Origin: Candidatus Heimdallarchaeota archaeon
GTDB taxonomy: Archaea > Asgardarchaeota > Heimdallarchaeia > JABLTI01
NCBI GenBank assembly: GCA_019894765.1
Contig: JAGXNT010000003.1
Coordinates: 1-13,836, forward strand
Direction: 5' to 3'
DNA length: 13,836 nucleotides
Shown here: piece after piece, positions 1 through 6,411 of the stretch
How the letters are laid out: the number at the start of each line of letters is the position of its first letter
Position numbering within the stretch: position 1 is the stretch's first letter
Notes under the pieces: generated by a model
Databases searched by the model: none
What the model was told of the DNA's origin: nothing
Seen by the model: the letters and a program-made list of their open reading frames with translations, nothing else
Position numbers and translations under genes: made by a program

Positions 1-872
1 ACTAGTCCTCTATAAAATGCATTATATAAGAGGTGTTCTTTTTCATTGTACATTCCATCTGCAGCTAGATAGCTTTTTTTCCTCACAAAACCTACTTTTT
101 CTGCTGTTCTCCAAGATCCTTCATTATCTTGATTGCAGTGCCATCCTATTTGATAGCCTTTTCCCTGGCCATATTCTACTGTTGCAGTTGTGCATAGTGT
201 AGCAAATCCTCTTCTTCGATATTCTCTTGCTGTTTGGATTCCAATCTCAAATTTATCTTTTACCCCCCAATCCGATACGCACCAGCAAGCGATTGTTTTG
301 TTATTTTCTACTAAGCAAAATCCAAAGCCCTTTTCTATGAAATTTTCCTCGTTTTCATACTGAGAGTTGATCCAATTTTTTATTTCCTCTATATTCTCAA
401 GGTTTTCTTGCTTTAGTAGCGATTCATTTATTTGTTTTATTTCGAATCCTTTTGGAATCTTAGCTCGCCAATCTGGAATAAGTATTTTTTCCAATACGTA
501 ATAGTATCTTTCCAATGGTACAGGATCTTTTAGACCAAATGTTTTTTCTATCTTTTCAAACCAATCTTGGTGTTCGAAATAGAATACCCATTCACCATGT
601 GTTATTTCTTCCTTCTTTCTTGCAATTGGGAATATTTCATCCTTCAAAATCTTTCCAATCGATGCATTGAATTCATCATTATTTGGATTCCCAGCTAAAA
701 AGAGGGACCATATATTGTCTACTAGAAACCCACTTGTAGGTTTCTCTTTTGAGTCAACCCAAATCCTGCCTGAGTTAATTCCAGCAATTACTACCATGCA
801 ATTCAAGCTGTATTCAACTTCTGCAAACAGTCCTCGAACTTTTTCAAATTCTTCTAATTCTAGTTCTATCAT
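1..872 (-). CDS. GNAT acetyltransferase, ZmaR-like (GNAT_acetyltran type), 3' end beyond window
   Basis: The minus-strand frame is open for 290 codons from ATG at 872 to the window edge with no stop, so the C-terminus is missing. The C-terminal half has the GNAT acetyl-CoA signature: a beta-strand ending at IQTA, then the pyrophosphate loop RRRGFA (about residues 219-224), and the later segment HCNQDNEGSW (245-254), which is typical of the two-domain ZmaR-like GNAT family. The N-terminal 125 residues are the less conserved domain of that family. The likely role is transfer of an acetyl group from acetyl-CoA to a small molecule; the acceptor cannot be read from sequence. A GTG at 884 in the same frame, four codons upstream, has AGGA close by and could be the true start. 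A TATA-like box at 932-939 fits either start. The family call is fairly firm, the substrate unknown. Confidence 0.8.
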   Translation of the reverse strand, partial: MIELELEEFEKVRGLFAEVEYSLNCMVVIAGINSGRIWVDSKEKPTSGFLVDNIWSLFLAGNPNNDEFNASIGKILKDEIFPIARKKEEITHGEWVFYFEHQDWFEKIEKTFGLKDPVPLERYYYVLEKILIPDWRAKIPKGFEIKQINESLLKQENLENIEEIKNWINSQYENEENFIEKGFGFCLVENNKTIACWCVSDWGVKDKFEIGIQTAREYRRRGFATLCTTATVEYGQGKGYQIGWHCNQDNEGSWRTAEKVGFVRKKSYLAADGMYNEKEHLLYNAFYRGL

Positions 873-931
873 TTTTATTTTCACTTGATTCCTGAGGAGT
901 TGCCTTGTTAGCAATAGTATTTTCTCACTAA

Positions 932-939
932 TTATATAA
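932..939 (-). promoter_or_regulatory. TATA box of the left-edge GNAT gene
   Basis: The octamer TTATATAA lies about 50-60 bp upstream of the GTG (884) and ATG (872) candidates. An archaeal start site about 25 bp downstream would fall near 910 and give a short leader. The call rests on motif and position only. Confidence 0.45.
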
Positions 940-997
940 CAGCTACAAATGAATCATATCAAGCACAAAAAAAAGTATAGGTCTTTATTAACCAATC

Positions 998-1087
998 AAT
1001 CTTAGGTGCCAACTGCTAATACCAATTGTAAATATCTGTACTCTAATTATTGAATAAATCATTGCTACACTGGCACCTCCTAAGATT
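998..1087. repeat. Imperfect inverted repeat with 59-nt loop
   Basis: The left arm AATCTTAGGTGCCA (998-1011) is matched on the other strand by 1071-1087, whose reverse complement is AATCTTAGGAGGTGCCA. The arms are identical except for three extra bases in the right one. The stretch 885-1219 has no gene that I can support. Besides this repeat it holds the upstream GNAT promoter, a ten-base direct repeat ACCAATCAAT at 991-1000 and 1126-1135, and the first copy of the intergenic repeat. The arms could form a cruciform or an RNA stem, or be the remains of a small non-coding insertion. No transposase is nearby. Confidence 0.45.
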
Positions 1088-1166
1088 ATTGCTCTCCAAT
1101 GGTATTATTCTATTTAAGATTTTATACCAATCAATATTAAAATTCATTTAAAACAGAATTTATCTC

Positions 1167-1211
1167 CCTTTTCCTGTGACGGGGGCTTTCTCTGCCCCTA
1201 TCTTAATTTCT
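1167..1211 (-). repeat. Intergenic 45-bp repeat, copy 1 (3' of the serine hydrolase gene)
   Basis: These 45 bases match 2387-2431 at 38 positions without a gap. The core on the plus strand is CCTTTTCyTGTGACGGrGGC. It begins 9 bp after the stop of the minus-strand gene at 1220. On the minus strand it can fold as GGGGC, a 7-nt loop, GCCCC (1198-1194 with 1186-1182). It may be a 3'-UTR or termination element shared by the two minus-strand genes, or a mobile or recombination repeat. Confidence 0.6.
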
Positions 1212-1219
1212 TATTAAAA

Positions 1220-2293
1220 TTAACCTACTCCTTCTATGGCACCTATTATCTTGTATTTGACTACGCTCTGAATCATAAATAGTTGATTTGGATATTCATC
1301 AAAAATTGTTCCTGAAGCTGTTGTTACAACCACTAAATCAAGATCTGGAATACAAAATATAAACTGGCCTCCTTGACCACCTGCAAAGAACATATGATAC
1401 CCAAAAACTTCTTCCACCCACCATTGATATCCATATCCTCGATTAGTACTATCTATTGTTGCTTGTTCTAACCAGTTTCTTGAGACTACTTGAGATCCAT
1501 TATATAGTCCATAATTTAAACACATTAAACCAAATCTAGACATACTTCTTGGAGTATAGTACATTTCATGTCCACCTGTGTAGTAACCTTGTGGATCTTG
1601 TTGCCAATAAGAAATAGTAATACCAATGGGATCAAAAAGGTACAATTCTGCAAAAGCTTTTGTACTCATACCTGTTGCTTTTGTGAGAATTACTGATAAA
1701 AGATTTGTTTGTGGAGTACAATAAGACCAAGAATACCCAGGGAAAAATTTGAACCCAAGTTCTAAAGTAAATCTTGTCCAATCAGGACTATTGCTATATG
1801 CTACATAATTAGATACTTCTTCACCAAAATCGAACCCAGCACGCATTTCTAGCAAATGTCTGATAGTAACATTATACACCCATGGATTAAGAGGTAAGTG
1901 AGTGTATTCTGGAAAGTAATTCATTATTGCTTCGTCCAAGTCCGGAAAATATCCTTGATCAACAGCAATTCCAAATATTGTTGACATAAAACTCTTCGAT
2001 GCTGAATGAATGTGAAATGCTGCATCACGACTACCATCATTAAAGTACCATTCGATTACCGTATCATTATATCTTGTTACTAGAGCACTTCTAATGAAAG
2101 AATAACTATTAAAACTGGACAAAGCTTGATCCAATATTTCTTCATCAAAACCATAATCTCCTAGAGACCAACTAGGTGAATTTTTTGATTGTTTAATTAA
2201 TATTGGGATAAGAATAGAGCTACCTGTTAGTGTAATTGTTAAAATAATGACTGCAATAATTGAATTCTTCTTCTTCTTCTTTTTTGAAGTCAT
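1220..2293 (-). CDS. Membrane-anchored serine hydrolase, beta-lactamase/DD-peptidase (class C, PF00144-type) family
   Basis: The 357-residue protein starts with six lysines and one hydrophobic helix (about 12-33), so the catalytic domain should sit outside the cell, tethered by a signal anchor. The family's serine-lysine pair is SASK (S97-K100). The tyrosine motif is YCT (Y191) in the context PGYSWSY. The third motif, usually KTG or HxG, is replaced by GGQGGQ (305-310). The motif TIRHLLEMRAGF (143-154) is also typical of the family. Length is normal. Family members cleave amide or ester bonds in peptides, lactams or small esters; in an archaeon without murein a peptidase or esterase role is likelier than lactam resistance. 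A TATA box at 2315-2322 lies about 25 bp from the ATG and no SD is visible, so the transcript is probably leaderless. Flanking 45-bp repeats are described separately. Confidence 0.85.
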   Translation of the reverse strand: MTSKKKKKKNSIIAVIILTITLTGSSILIPILIKQSKNSPSWSLGDYGFDEEILDQALSSFNSYSFIRSALVTRYNDTVIEWYFNDGSRDAAFHIHSASKSFMSTIFGIAVDQGYFPDLDEAIMNYFPEYTHLPLNPWVYNVTIRHLLEMRAGFDFGEEVSNYVAYSNSPDWTRFTLELGFKFFPGYSWSYCTPQTNLLSVILTKATGMSTKAFAELYLFDPIGITISYWQQDPQGYYTGGHEMYYTPRSMSRFGLMCLNYGLYNGSQVVSRNWLEQATIDSTNRGYGYQWWVEEVFGYHMFFAGGQGGQFIFCIPDLDLVVVTTASGTIFDEYPNQLFMIQSVVKYKIIGAIEGVG

Positions 2294-2314
2294 AATTGAT
2301 TAATCAATGACTAA

Positions 2315-2322
2315 AATATAAA
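2315..2322 (-). promoter_or_regulatory. TATA box of the serine hydrolase gene
   Basis: TTTATATT, read on the minus strand, is centred about 25 bp upstream of the ATG at 2293. That is the archaeal spacing from TATA box to start site, so transcription should begin at or beside the start codon. Confidence 0.55.
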
Positions 2323-2386
2323 CAACTATTATAACTCTAGGAAATAAAGGTAAATTTTTGCTTGTTAATTATTTTATTTCTAATTT

Positions 2387-2431
2387 CCTTTTCTTGTGAC
2401 GGAGGCTTTCTTTCCCCCAGTCTTATTTTCT
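2387..2431 (-). repeat. Intergenic 45-bp repeat, copy 2 (3' of the retropepsin gene)
   Basis: This is the partner of 1167-1211, offset by exactly 1220 bp and in the same orientation, so the two copies bracket the serine hydrolase gene. It lies 40 bp past the stop of the gene at 2472. The minus-strand RNA can pair GGGGG (2418-2414) with CCUCC (2405-2401) using one G-U wobble. The plus-strand RNA would have an A-C mismatch there, which favours the minus strand as the functional one. Confidence 0.6.
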
Positions 2432-2471
2432 GTTTCTTAGATCGTTTTGTTTTATTGTAAAACATAAAACC

Positions 2472-3677
2472 TCATGTCATCTTTTGCAAAAGCAATCTCA
2501 TTTTTGTGAAATCAAAGGTTAAAGCATAGTTTCTAAAAAACGTATGAGAAATAATTCCACCAATATGGAACCCTACCATTTCACTTAGCGGTTTTCCACC
2601 AGCAAAGAATCCTCGTATATTCTTTTCACTGAATTCTCCTAAGCAAAGATCATCGACAATAAAGGGGATTATTTGTACCATTCCACCCCCACCCGATCCC
2701 ATTCTAGTTTGATCTCTTAGTAATTCAATTCCTGCTTCTTTTATTGTTGTTTCTGAGCATGTGAATCCTCCACCTGCTAATCCTGTATCGACAAAGAATA
2801 ACATTGGTTTACTTTTGTTTACTTTTCCCCAGGCAACAATGAAGTGTTTCCCAGCCATCCAGAAGGGAATTTGTGCTATGTTTTGGTTTTCAATTTGTTC
2901 TTCTATTTGTTGTATATTTGCTTCGGTTTTTCTTCGGAGAACTAGCTCTCCTTTTACATAATCCATTGTAGTTATGAAATGATAGAATAGCGTTGATCCT
3001 ATTATTCCATTGATTTGCATTCCGCCAAAAACAGGAGCTGAAAATTGTCGTACAGGCATAAAAGTTACTGGAACATTCTTGACTGTTAATTCACCGAGGG
3101 TTATTGTATCTATCTTTCCTATTTGAACCGCTGCTTTTTTTCCTCCAGCAAAAATGCCTTCTCTGGTATGAGAACTCTTTAATCCTACTTCTTTCGCAAA
3201 CTCAGTATCAATAACTAATTCACTTGCACCAGTATCTATTGTAAAATTAATTGGTTCCCCATCATTAATTCTAACTTGTAATACTGGTAAAGGATCCGTT
3301 TGAATAAATTTTATCTTTGTTGATTCAACATTACCAGCAATTTGATTTGGTGTGACTTCTTTAAAACTCTCATATCTCTCCGCTTGATCTTCTTCACCAA
3401 TTTGTTTCAAAACTGATGCTGCTTTTTGAAATTCATCTTGTCTGTAATAGACTTCCACAAGCAATAATTTTGGTTCCCTCTCTTCTGATTTAAGAGCTAT
3501 TGCTTTTGCTAGTAATTCTTCTGCCTCTGAAAATTTATTTGAGTATAAAGCAATTTTTCCTAATTGTTTTATTACCTCATAGTTTTCAGGTTCTACTGTT
3601 AGTAGCTTGCTATAGCTTTCCTTAGCTTTCTCAAATTTTCCTTGACTAAACATCTCTTGTGCATCTTCAATTGTCAT
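2472..3677 (-). CDS. TPR protein with two tandem retropepsin-like aspartyl protease domains
   Basis: In the 401-residue protein, residues 1-105 form about three tetratricopeptide helices (for example AQEMFSQGKFEKAKESYSKL). Residues 120-250 are a retropepsin-like fold with the catalytic triplet DTGAS at D148 and the flap-side hydrophobic-G motif NGIIG (223-227). Residues 265-400 repeat the fold, with DTG at D297 and a changed second motif, GGIIS, in place of IIG. Each viral or bacterial retropepsin normally supplies one DTG and dimerises; here both halves are in one chain, as in pepsin. No signal peptide is visible, so it is probably cytosolic, with the TPRs binding a partner or substrate. The start is ATG at 3677, with AAAGG about 9 nt upstream. 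It is divergent from the wHTH gene at 3787, with shared operator-like repeats. Target proteins are unknown. Confidence 0.85.
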   Translation of the reverse strand: MTIEDAQEMFSQGKFEKAKESYSKLLTVEPENYEVIKQLGKIALYSNKFSEAEELLAKAIALKSEEREPKLLLVEVYYRQDEFQKAASVLKQIGEEDQAERYESFKEVTPNQIAGNVESTKIKFIQTDPLPVLQVRINDGEPINFTIDTGASELVIDTEFAKEVGLKSSHTREGIFAGGKKAAVQIGKIDTITLGELTVKNVPVTFMPVRQFSAPVFGGMQINGIIGSTLFYHFITTMDYVKGELVLRRKTEANIQQIEEQIENQNIAQIPFWMAGKHFIVAWGKVNKSKPMLFFVDTGLAGGGFTCSETTIKEAGIELLRDQTRMGSGGGGMVQIIPFIVDDLCLGEFSEKNIRGFFAGGKPLSEMVGFHIGGIISHTFFRNYALTFDFTKMRLLLQKMT

Positions 3678-3691
3678 AATAATCGCCTTTA

Positions 3692-3720
3692 TTTCGATAC
3701 ATGGAATTGTTTCGATATAT
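3692..3720. promoter_or_regulatory. Two 11-bp direct sites in the divergent promoter, putative operator
   Basis: TTTCGATACAT (3692-3702) and TTTCGATATAT (3710-3720) match at 10 of 11 bases and are exactly 18 bp apart, close to two helical turns. The second contains the minus-strand TATA-like sequence ATATAT (3715-3720) and the first covers its expected start site. A protein bound there would block the retropepsin gene. The neighbouring wHTH protein is the obvious candidate. Binding is inferred. Confidence 0.45.
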
Positions 3721-3740
3721 CATAATAATTTAATCAATCA

Positions 3741-3752
3741 AATTTATAAATT
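3741..3752 (+). promoter_or_regulatory. TATA box of the wHTH regulator gene
   Basis: The palindromic AATTTATAAATT contains TTTATAAA, 37-44 bp before the ATG at 3787, so a start near 3771 and a short leader carrying AAGGG are expected. Confidence 0.5.
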
Positions 3753-3786
3753 CTTTCTTTAATAGTATAATATAGCAAGGGCGAAA

Positions 3787-4401
3787 ATGATGAATGCAGA
3801 GAAATCAAATGAAGATTATATATTACTCGAGATACTAGGAGATCCGGTCAGAGCTCAAATTTATTTTGAAGCAATGATCCAAGAAGAAGTAACTGCAAAA
3901 CAATTGATGAAAAAACTGACAATAAATAGGAGTACTTTGACACATCATTTAGTCAAAATGGTAGAAGCGAGTATTTTTGAAGTTCGAGTACAAACTCTTG
4001 GTAGGCCTGTCAAGTTTTATCGAATTAGTGAAAGTTTAAACAAAAAAGTGGTAATTGAGAAATCTGATAAAGGAGAAAATCTAGAACAAACTCAAAGACA
4101 AAGGATTGCTTATATGGAATCAGCAATTGCTCATTTACAAGTGATAACAACTACTACACAAAGAATTACCAAACAATTAATTGAGGAAGTAAGGATAACA
4201 AATCAGAAGAAAGAAATAAAGAAACCACAGCTAATGACTTTTTCATTTTCATTATTAACTGAGAAAGAAGCTGAAGTCTTAAGTCGAAAATACTCTAAGT
4301 TTCTCAAAGAATTACAAGAAGAGTTGAAAGAACTAAAAGATAAAAACAATAAAGAACCTTCAAATTATCTAATGTTTTCTGGATTAATACCAATTAGTTG
4401 A
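3787..4401 (+). CDS. ArsR-like winged-helix transcriptional regulator with coiled-coil tail
   Basis: The 204-residue protein has an N-terminal wHTH (about 8-78). A first helix precedes ILGDPVRAQIYFEA. The recognition region is LTINRSTLTHHLVKMVEAS, and the wing is VQTLGRPVKFYRIS. This is the ArsR/HTH_20 pattern of archaeal DNA-binding regulators. The C-terminal half has two long charged helices (about 95-125 and 165-192, rich in E, K and L) that probably dimerise as a coiled coil. No ligand domain or metal-binding cysteines are seen. ATG at 3787 follows AAGGG with 5-nt spacing; a second ATG at 3790 is equally possible. It is divergent from the TPR-retropepsin gene and probably regulates it, itself, or both. 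The family is secure; the ligand is unknown. Confidence 0.85.
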   Translation: MMNAEKSNEDYILLEILGDPVRAQIYFEAMIQEEVTAKQLMKKLTINRSTLTHHLVKMVEASIFEVRVQTLGRPVKFYRISESLNKKVVIEKSDKGENLEQTQRQRIAYMESAIAHLQVITTTTQRITKQLIEEVRITNQKKEIKKPQLMTFSFSLLTEKEAEVLSRKYSKFLKELQEELKELKDKNNKEPSNYLMFSGLIPIS

Positions 4402-4470
4402 TTGGATTACACCAGTAATATTTTCACTTTCTTAGTTCATTCCATTTTTGAAATAAAATAATGGATATTT
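4402..4470 (+). terminator. T-rich putative terminator after the wHTH gene
   Basis: The plus strand has several short T runs just after the stop (ATATTTTC, CATTTTTG and, further on, ATATTTTTG). That suits the U-tract type of archaeal termination. There is no strong hairpin. Confidence 0.3.
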
Positions 4471-4502
4471 TTGTTCTCAAAATTTAGACTTTCAATAGTG
4501 TA

Positions 4503-4510
4503 TTTAAAAT
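4503..4510 (+). promoter_or_regulatory. TATA-like box of the DUF6144-like gene
   Basis: TTTAAAAT lies about 30 bp before ATG 4539, and no SD is seen. This suggests a leaderless or near-leaderless transcript. Confidence 0.35.
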
Positions 4511-4538
4511 CATAATAAACTGTTAATTGTGATTACAA

Positions 4539-5537
4539 ATGAGTATGGAAAACTACAAAATATTCCTTGAAAAGAAGAGCTGGGATTCTGTAAGAATTTC
4601 TAATGCGCTAACTTTAATGGAAGATTTCAAAAAATTTCTTGAAACTAATGGAAGATCTCTAGAAACGGTGGGTTATGATGATTTTTATGCATTCACTGAA
4701 CTTCTAATTAAGCATAATGAAAACACCTCTGGTAATTTCGTTTCTATTCTTTATTATGGATATTTCACTAGCAATGAAGATTTGATTATTGCGGTTATGG
4801 AGACATTGGATGGTTGGGAAATGTTTCCTAATTTCGAGAAACAATTGATTGAAAGATACGGTAAAGAAATTAGAGATGAGATTTTTGGTGAAATTTCTCT
4901 TCCCACTCCAGGGATCCATCCTAAAAAGAAGCCAGCAATCATAAAAGCTCTCGTTACTCGATTTATTGAAAAATTTGGACCAGATGAAAGTATTGATTTC
5001 TTCAAAATTGGTTTACGGGATAAATATCTTGACTCCTACAAAAATCCCAAAAAGAAGTATGAAGCAAGTCAGAATTTAGATGAATACTTGAAAGTAAAAC
5101 ATCAATCATTAATTGAAACTTTGACAAAGCACTATCAAGAAAAAAGTTTGTTCTTTACTCAACCAGTAGACAAACAAGTTTTGGAATTTGTAAAGAATGA
5201 TCAGCAGATTAGTGCGGGTATAAGAGATGGAAATAAGATTCTAATGTATAAAATACCATACATGACAAAACAAGCACTTAATGAAACTGATAAAAAGAAA
5301 AGAAATCATTTTGTATGTCACAATCCACTTATCCGGGAAGCTTTGTTGGAAGAAGAACAACCCGTTTCCCCGATTTTTTGTAATTGCAGCGGAGGATATC
5401 TCAAGAATTTTTGGGAAGCAATGTTTGATCTCCCAGTTGATGTGGAATTAGTTGATTCAGTAATTATGGGTGGCAAGTTTTGCAGATTCGCAATTCATAT
5501 ACCTCCTGAAATTACGGATAAGATCAATAAAATCTAA
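4539..5537 (+). CDS. Cysteine-motif protein resembling DUF6144 / ATC-hydrolase-like family, with integrase-like helical N-terminus
   Basis: The C-terminal 75 residues of this 332-residue protein carry a distinctive set of conserved-looking residues: CHNP (C260-H261), CNCSGGY (C281, C283) and KFCRF (C315), with the pattern VELVDSVIMGG before the last cysteine. A segment before it, KIPYMTKQALNETDKKKR, also fits the bacterial DUF6144-type proteins that I recall, and the cysteine region resembles the L-2-amino-thiazoline-4-carboxylate hydrolase-like domain. The first 90 residues look like the helical core-binding (SAM-like) domain of tyrosine recombinases (SWDSVRISNALTLMEDFKKF), but no recombinase catalytic domain follows. 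Four cysteines could bind a metal or a cofactor. It stands alone on the plus strand between a regulator and plsY; no operon partner is certain. The family is moderately sure, the function unknown. Confidence 0.6.
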   Translation: MSMENYKIFLEKKSWDSVRISNALTLMEDFKKFLETNGRSLETVGYDDFYAFTELLIKHNENTSGNFVSILYYGYFTSNEDLIIAVMETLDGWEMFPNFEKQLIERYGKEIRDEIFGEISLPTPGIHPKKKPAIIKALVTRFIEKFGPDESIDFFKIGLRDKYLDSYKNPKKKYEASQNLDEYLKVKHQSLIETLTKHYQEKSLFFTQPVDKQVLEFVKNDQQISAGIRDGNKILMYKIPYMTKQALNETDKKKRNHFVCHNPLIREALLEEEQPVSPIFCNCSGGYLKNFWEAMFDLPVDVELVDSVIMGGKFCRFAIHIPPEITDKINKI

Positions 5538-5651
5538 GAAGAAACTCTATTATTTCAGTTACTTCTTTTCTTCTGAATTATCATTATTGGAATTATGACG
5601 CACAGAAAAGATACAAAAACTAAATAATTACACCTTACAGTATTATTTGAT

Positions 5652-6398
5652 GTGGTGAAAATCTTGGCAGCTATTGAACATTGGGTTTGGATTATTGTTT
5701 GTCCGGTTATTTCTTACTTTATTGGATCAATTCCATTTTCTTATATTGTTGCTAAATGGCGAACTGGTGATGATATTAGGGAATTTGGAACAAAGAATGT
5801 TGGCGGATTAAATGTAATGATTAAAACTGGGTTCAATTGGGGGATTCTTGCTGGGGGTTTGGATTTTCTAAAAGGTTTATTTTGCGTTATTACTGTTTTA
5901 TTGATTCCCTTCAATGATACTCCTTTAGGAGGAGATGGTAAATTCTGGGAAATCTCCATTCATAACCTAATTTACATTTTTGTTGCTATGACTGTTCTTT
6001 TAGGACACAATTATCCTATTTATTTACGATTCCAAGGTGGTCGTGGTATAGCTGCGATTGTTAGTTTTCTAATTATTGCTAATCCGGTTCTTTTGCTTGT
6101 TTTTATTTTTAGTATGATTATTTTTGTTGTAATTACTAGGTATGTTAGACCTTCACAATTTCTAGCTCTTTTTATTGGAATTCCTGTTGCCTTTTTCCTA
6201 AATTTCTTTCCTCCTTGGATAATATTGGTTGGTATGGATAGTACCTTTATTCTTGGATTATTTACAATAGCGATTTCGCTAGCTATTTTTCCAAAATATT
6301 TCAGATCATTTATTGACATGTTTAAGGGCAAAGAATATCAAGTTGGCAAAACTGGTGGTGTTGTTTTACCTGATGAAAAACAAGCGGAAAATGAATAA
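5652..6398 (+). CDS. plsY: PlsY-like acyl-phosphate:glycerol-3-phosphate acyltransferase
   Basis: This is an integral membrane protein of 248 residues with about six or seven hydrophobic helices, close to the bacterial PlsY size plus a hydrophilic tail. All three PlsY signatures are recognisable. The first is GSIPFSYIVAK followed by DIREFGTKNVGGLNV. The second is DFLKG. The third is LLGHNYPIYLRFQGGRGIAA. PlsY moves an acyl chain from acyl-phosphate to the sn-1 position of glycerol phosphate, forming lysophosphatidate. The usual GSGNxGATN loop is altered to GTKNVGGLN, so this is a diverged branch. The start is GTG at 5652 or GTG at 5655; an ATG at 5650 is out of frame. A weak TATA-like stretch lies at about 5619-5628. 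It converges with the alpha/beta hydrolase gene, 13 bp apart. The family is secure; the exact glycerol phosphate isomer used is not known. Confidence 0.85.
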   Translation: MVKILAAIEHWVWIIVCPVISYFIGSIPFSYIVAKWRTGDDIREFGTKNVGGLNVMIKTGFNWGILAGGLDFLKGLFCVITVLLIPFNDTPLGGDGKFWEISIHNLIYIFVAMTVLLGHNYPIYLRFQGGRGIAAIVSFLIIANPVLLLVFIFSMIIFVVITRYVRPSQFLALFIGIPVAFFLNFFPPWIILVGMDSTFILGLFTIAISLAIFPKYFRSFIDMFKGKEYQVGKTGGVVLPDEKQAENE

Positions 6399-6411
6399 TA
6401 TAATTTCTTGG

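Noticed and set aside
17..888. Short plus-strand frames at 17-202 and 667-888
   Set aside because: Both lie antisense to the minus-strand GNAT frame, which has clear family motifs and runs off the edge.
1181..1211. Rho-independent terminator on the plus strand (GC hairpin followed by T-rich sequence)
   Set aside because: No plus-strand gene precedes either copy, and in copy 2 the plus-strand stem contains an A-C mismatch that becomes G-U on the minus strand.
1167..2431. Integron-type gene cassette around the serine hydrolase
   Set aside because: The repeats lack recognisable attC core sites, no integron integrase is present, and the gene has its own TATA box. Kept only as a loose possibility in the repeat finding.
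4539..4810. Tyrosine recombinase or integrated mobile element
   Set aside because: Only a core-binding-like helical region is present. The R-H-R-Y catalytic domain, attachment repeats and tRNA gene are absent.
4704..6331. Minus-strand frames inside the DUF6144-like and plsY genes
   Set aside because: They are shadows of well-supported plus-strand genes and have no recognisable domains or SD sites.
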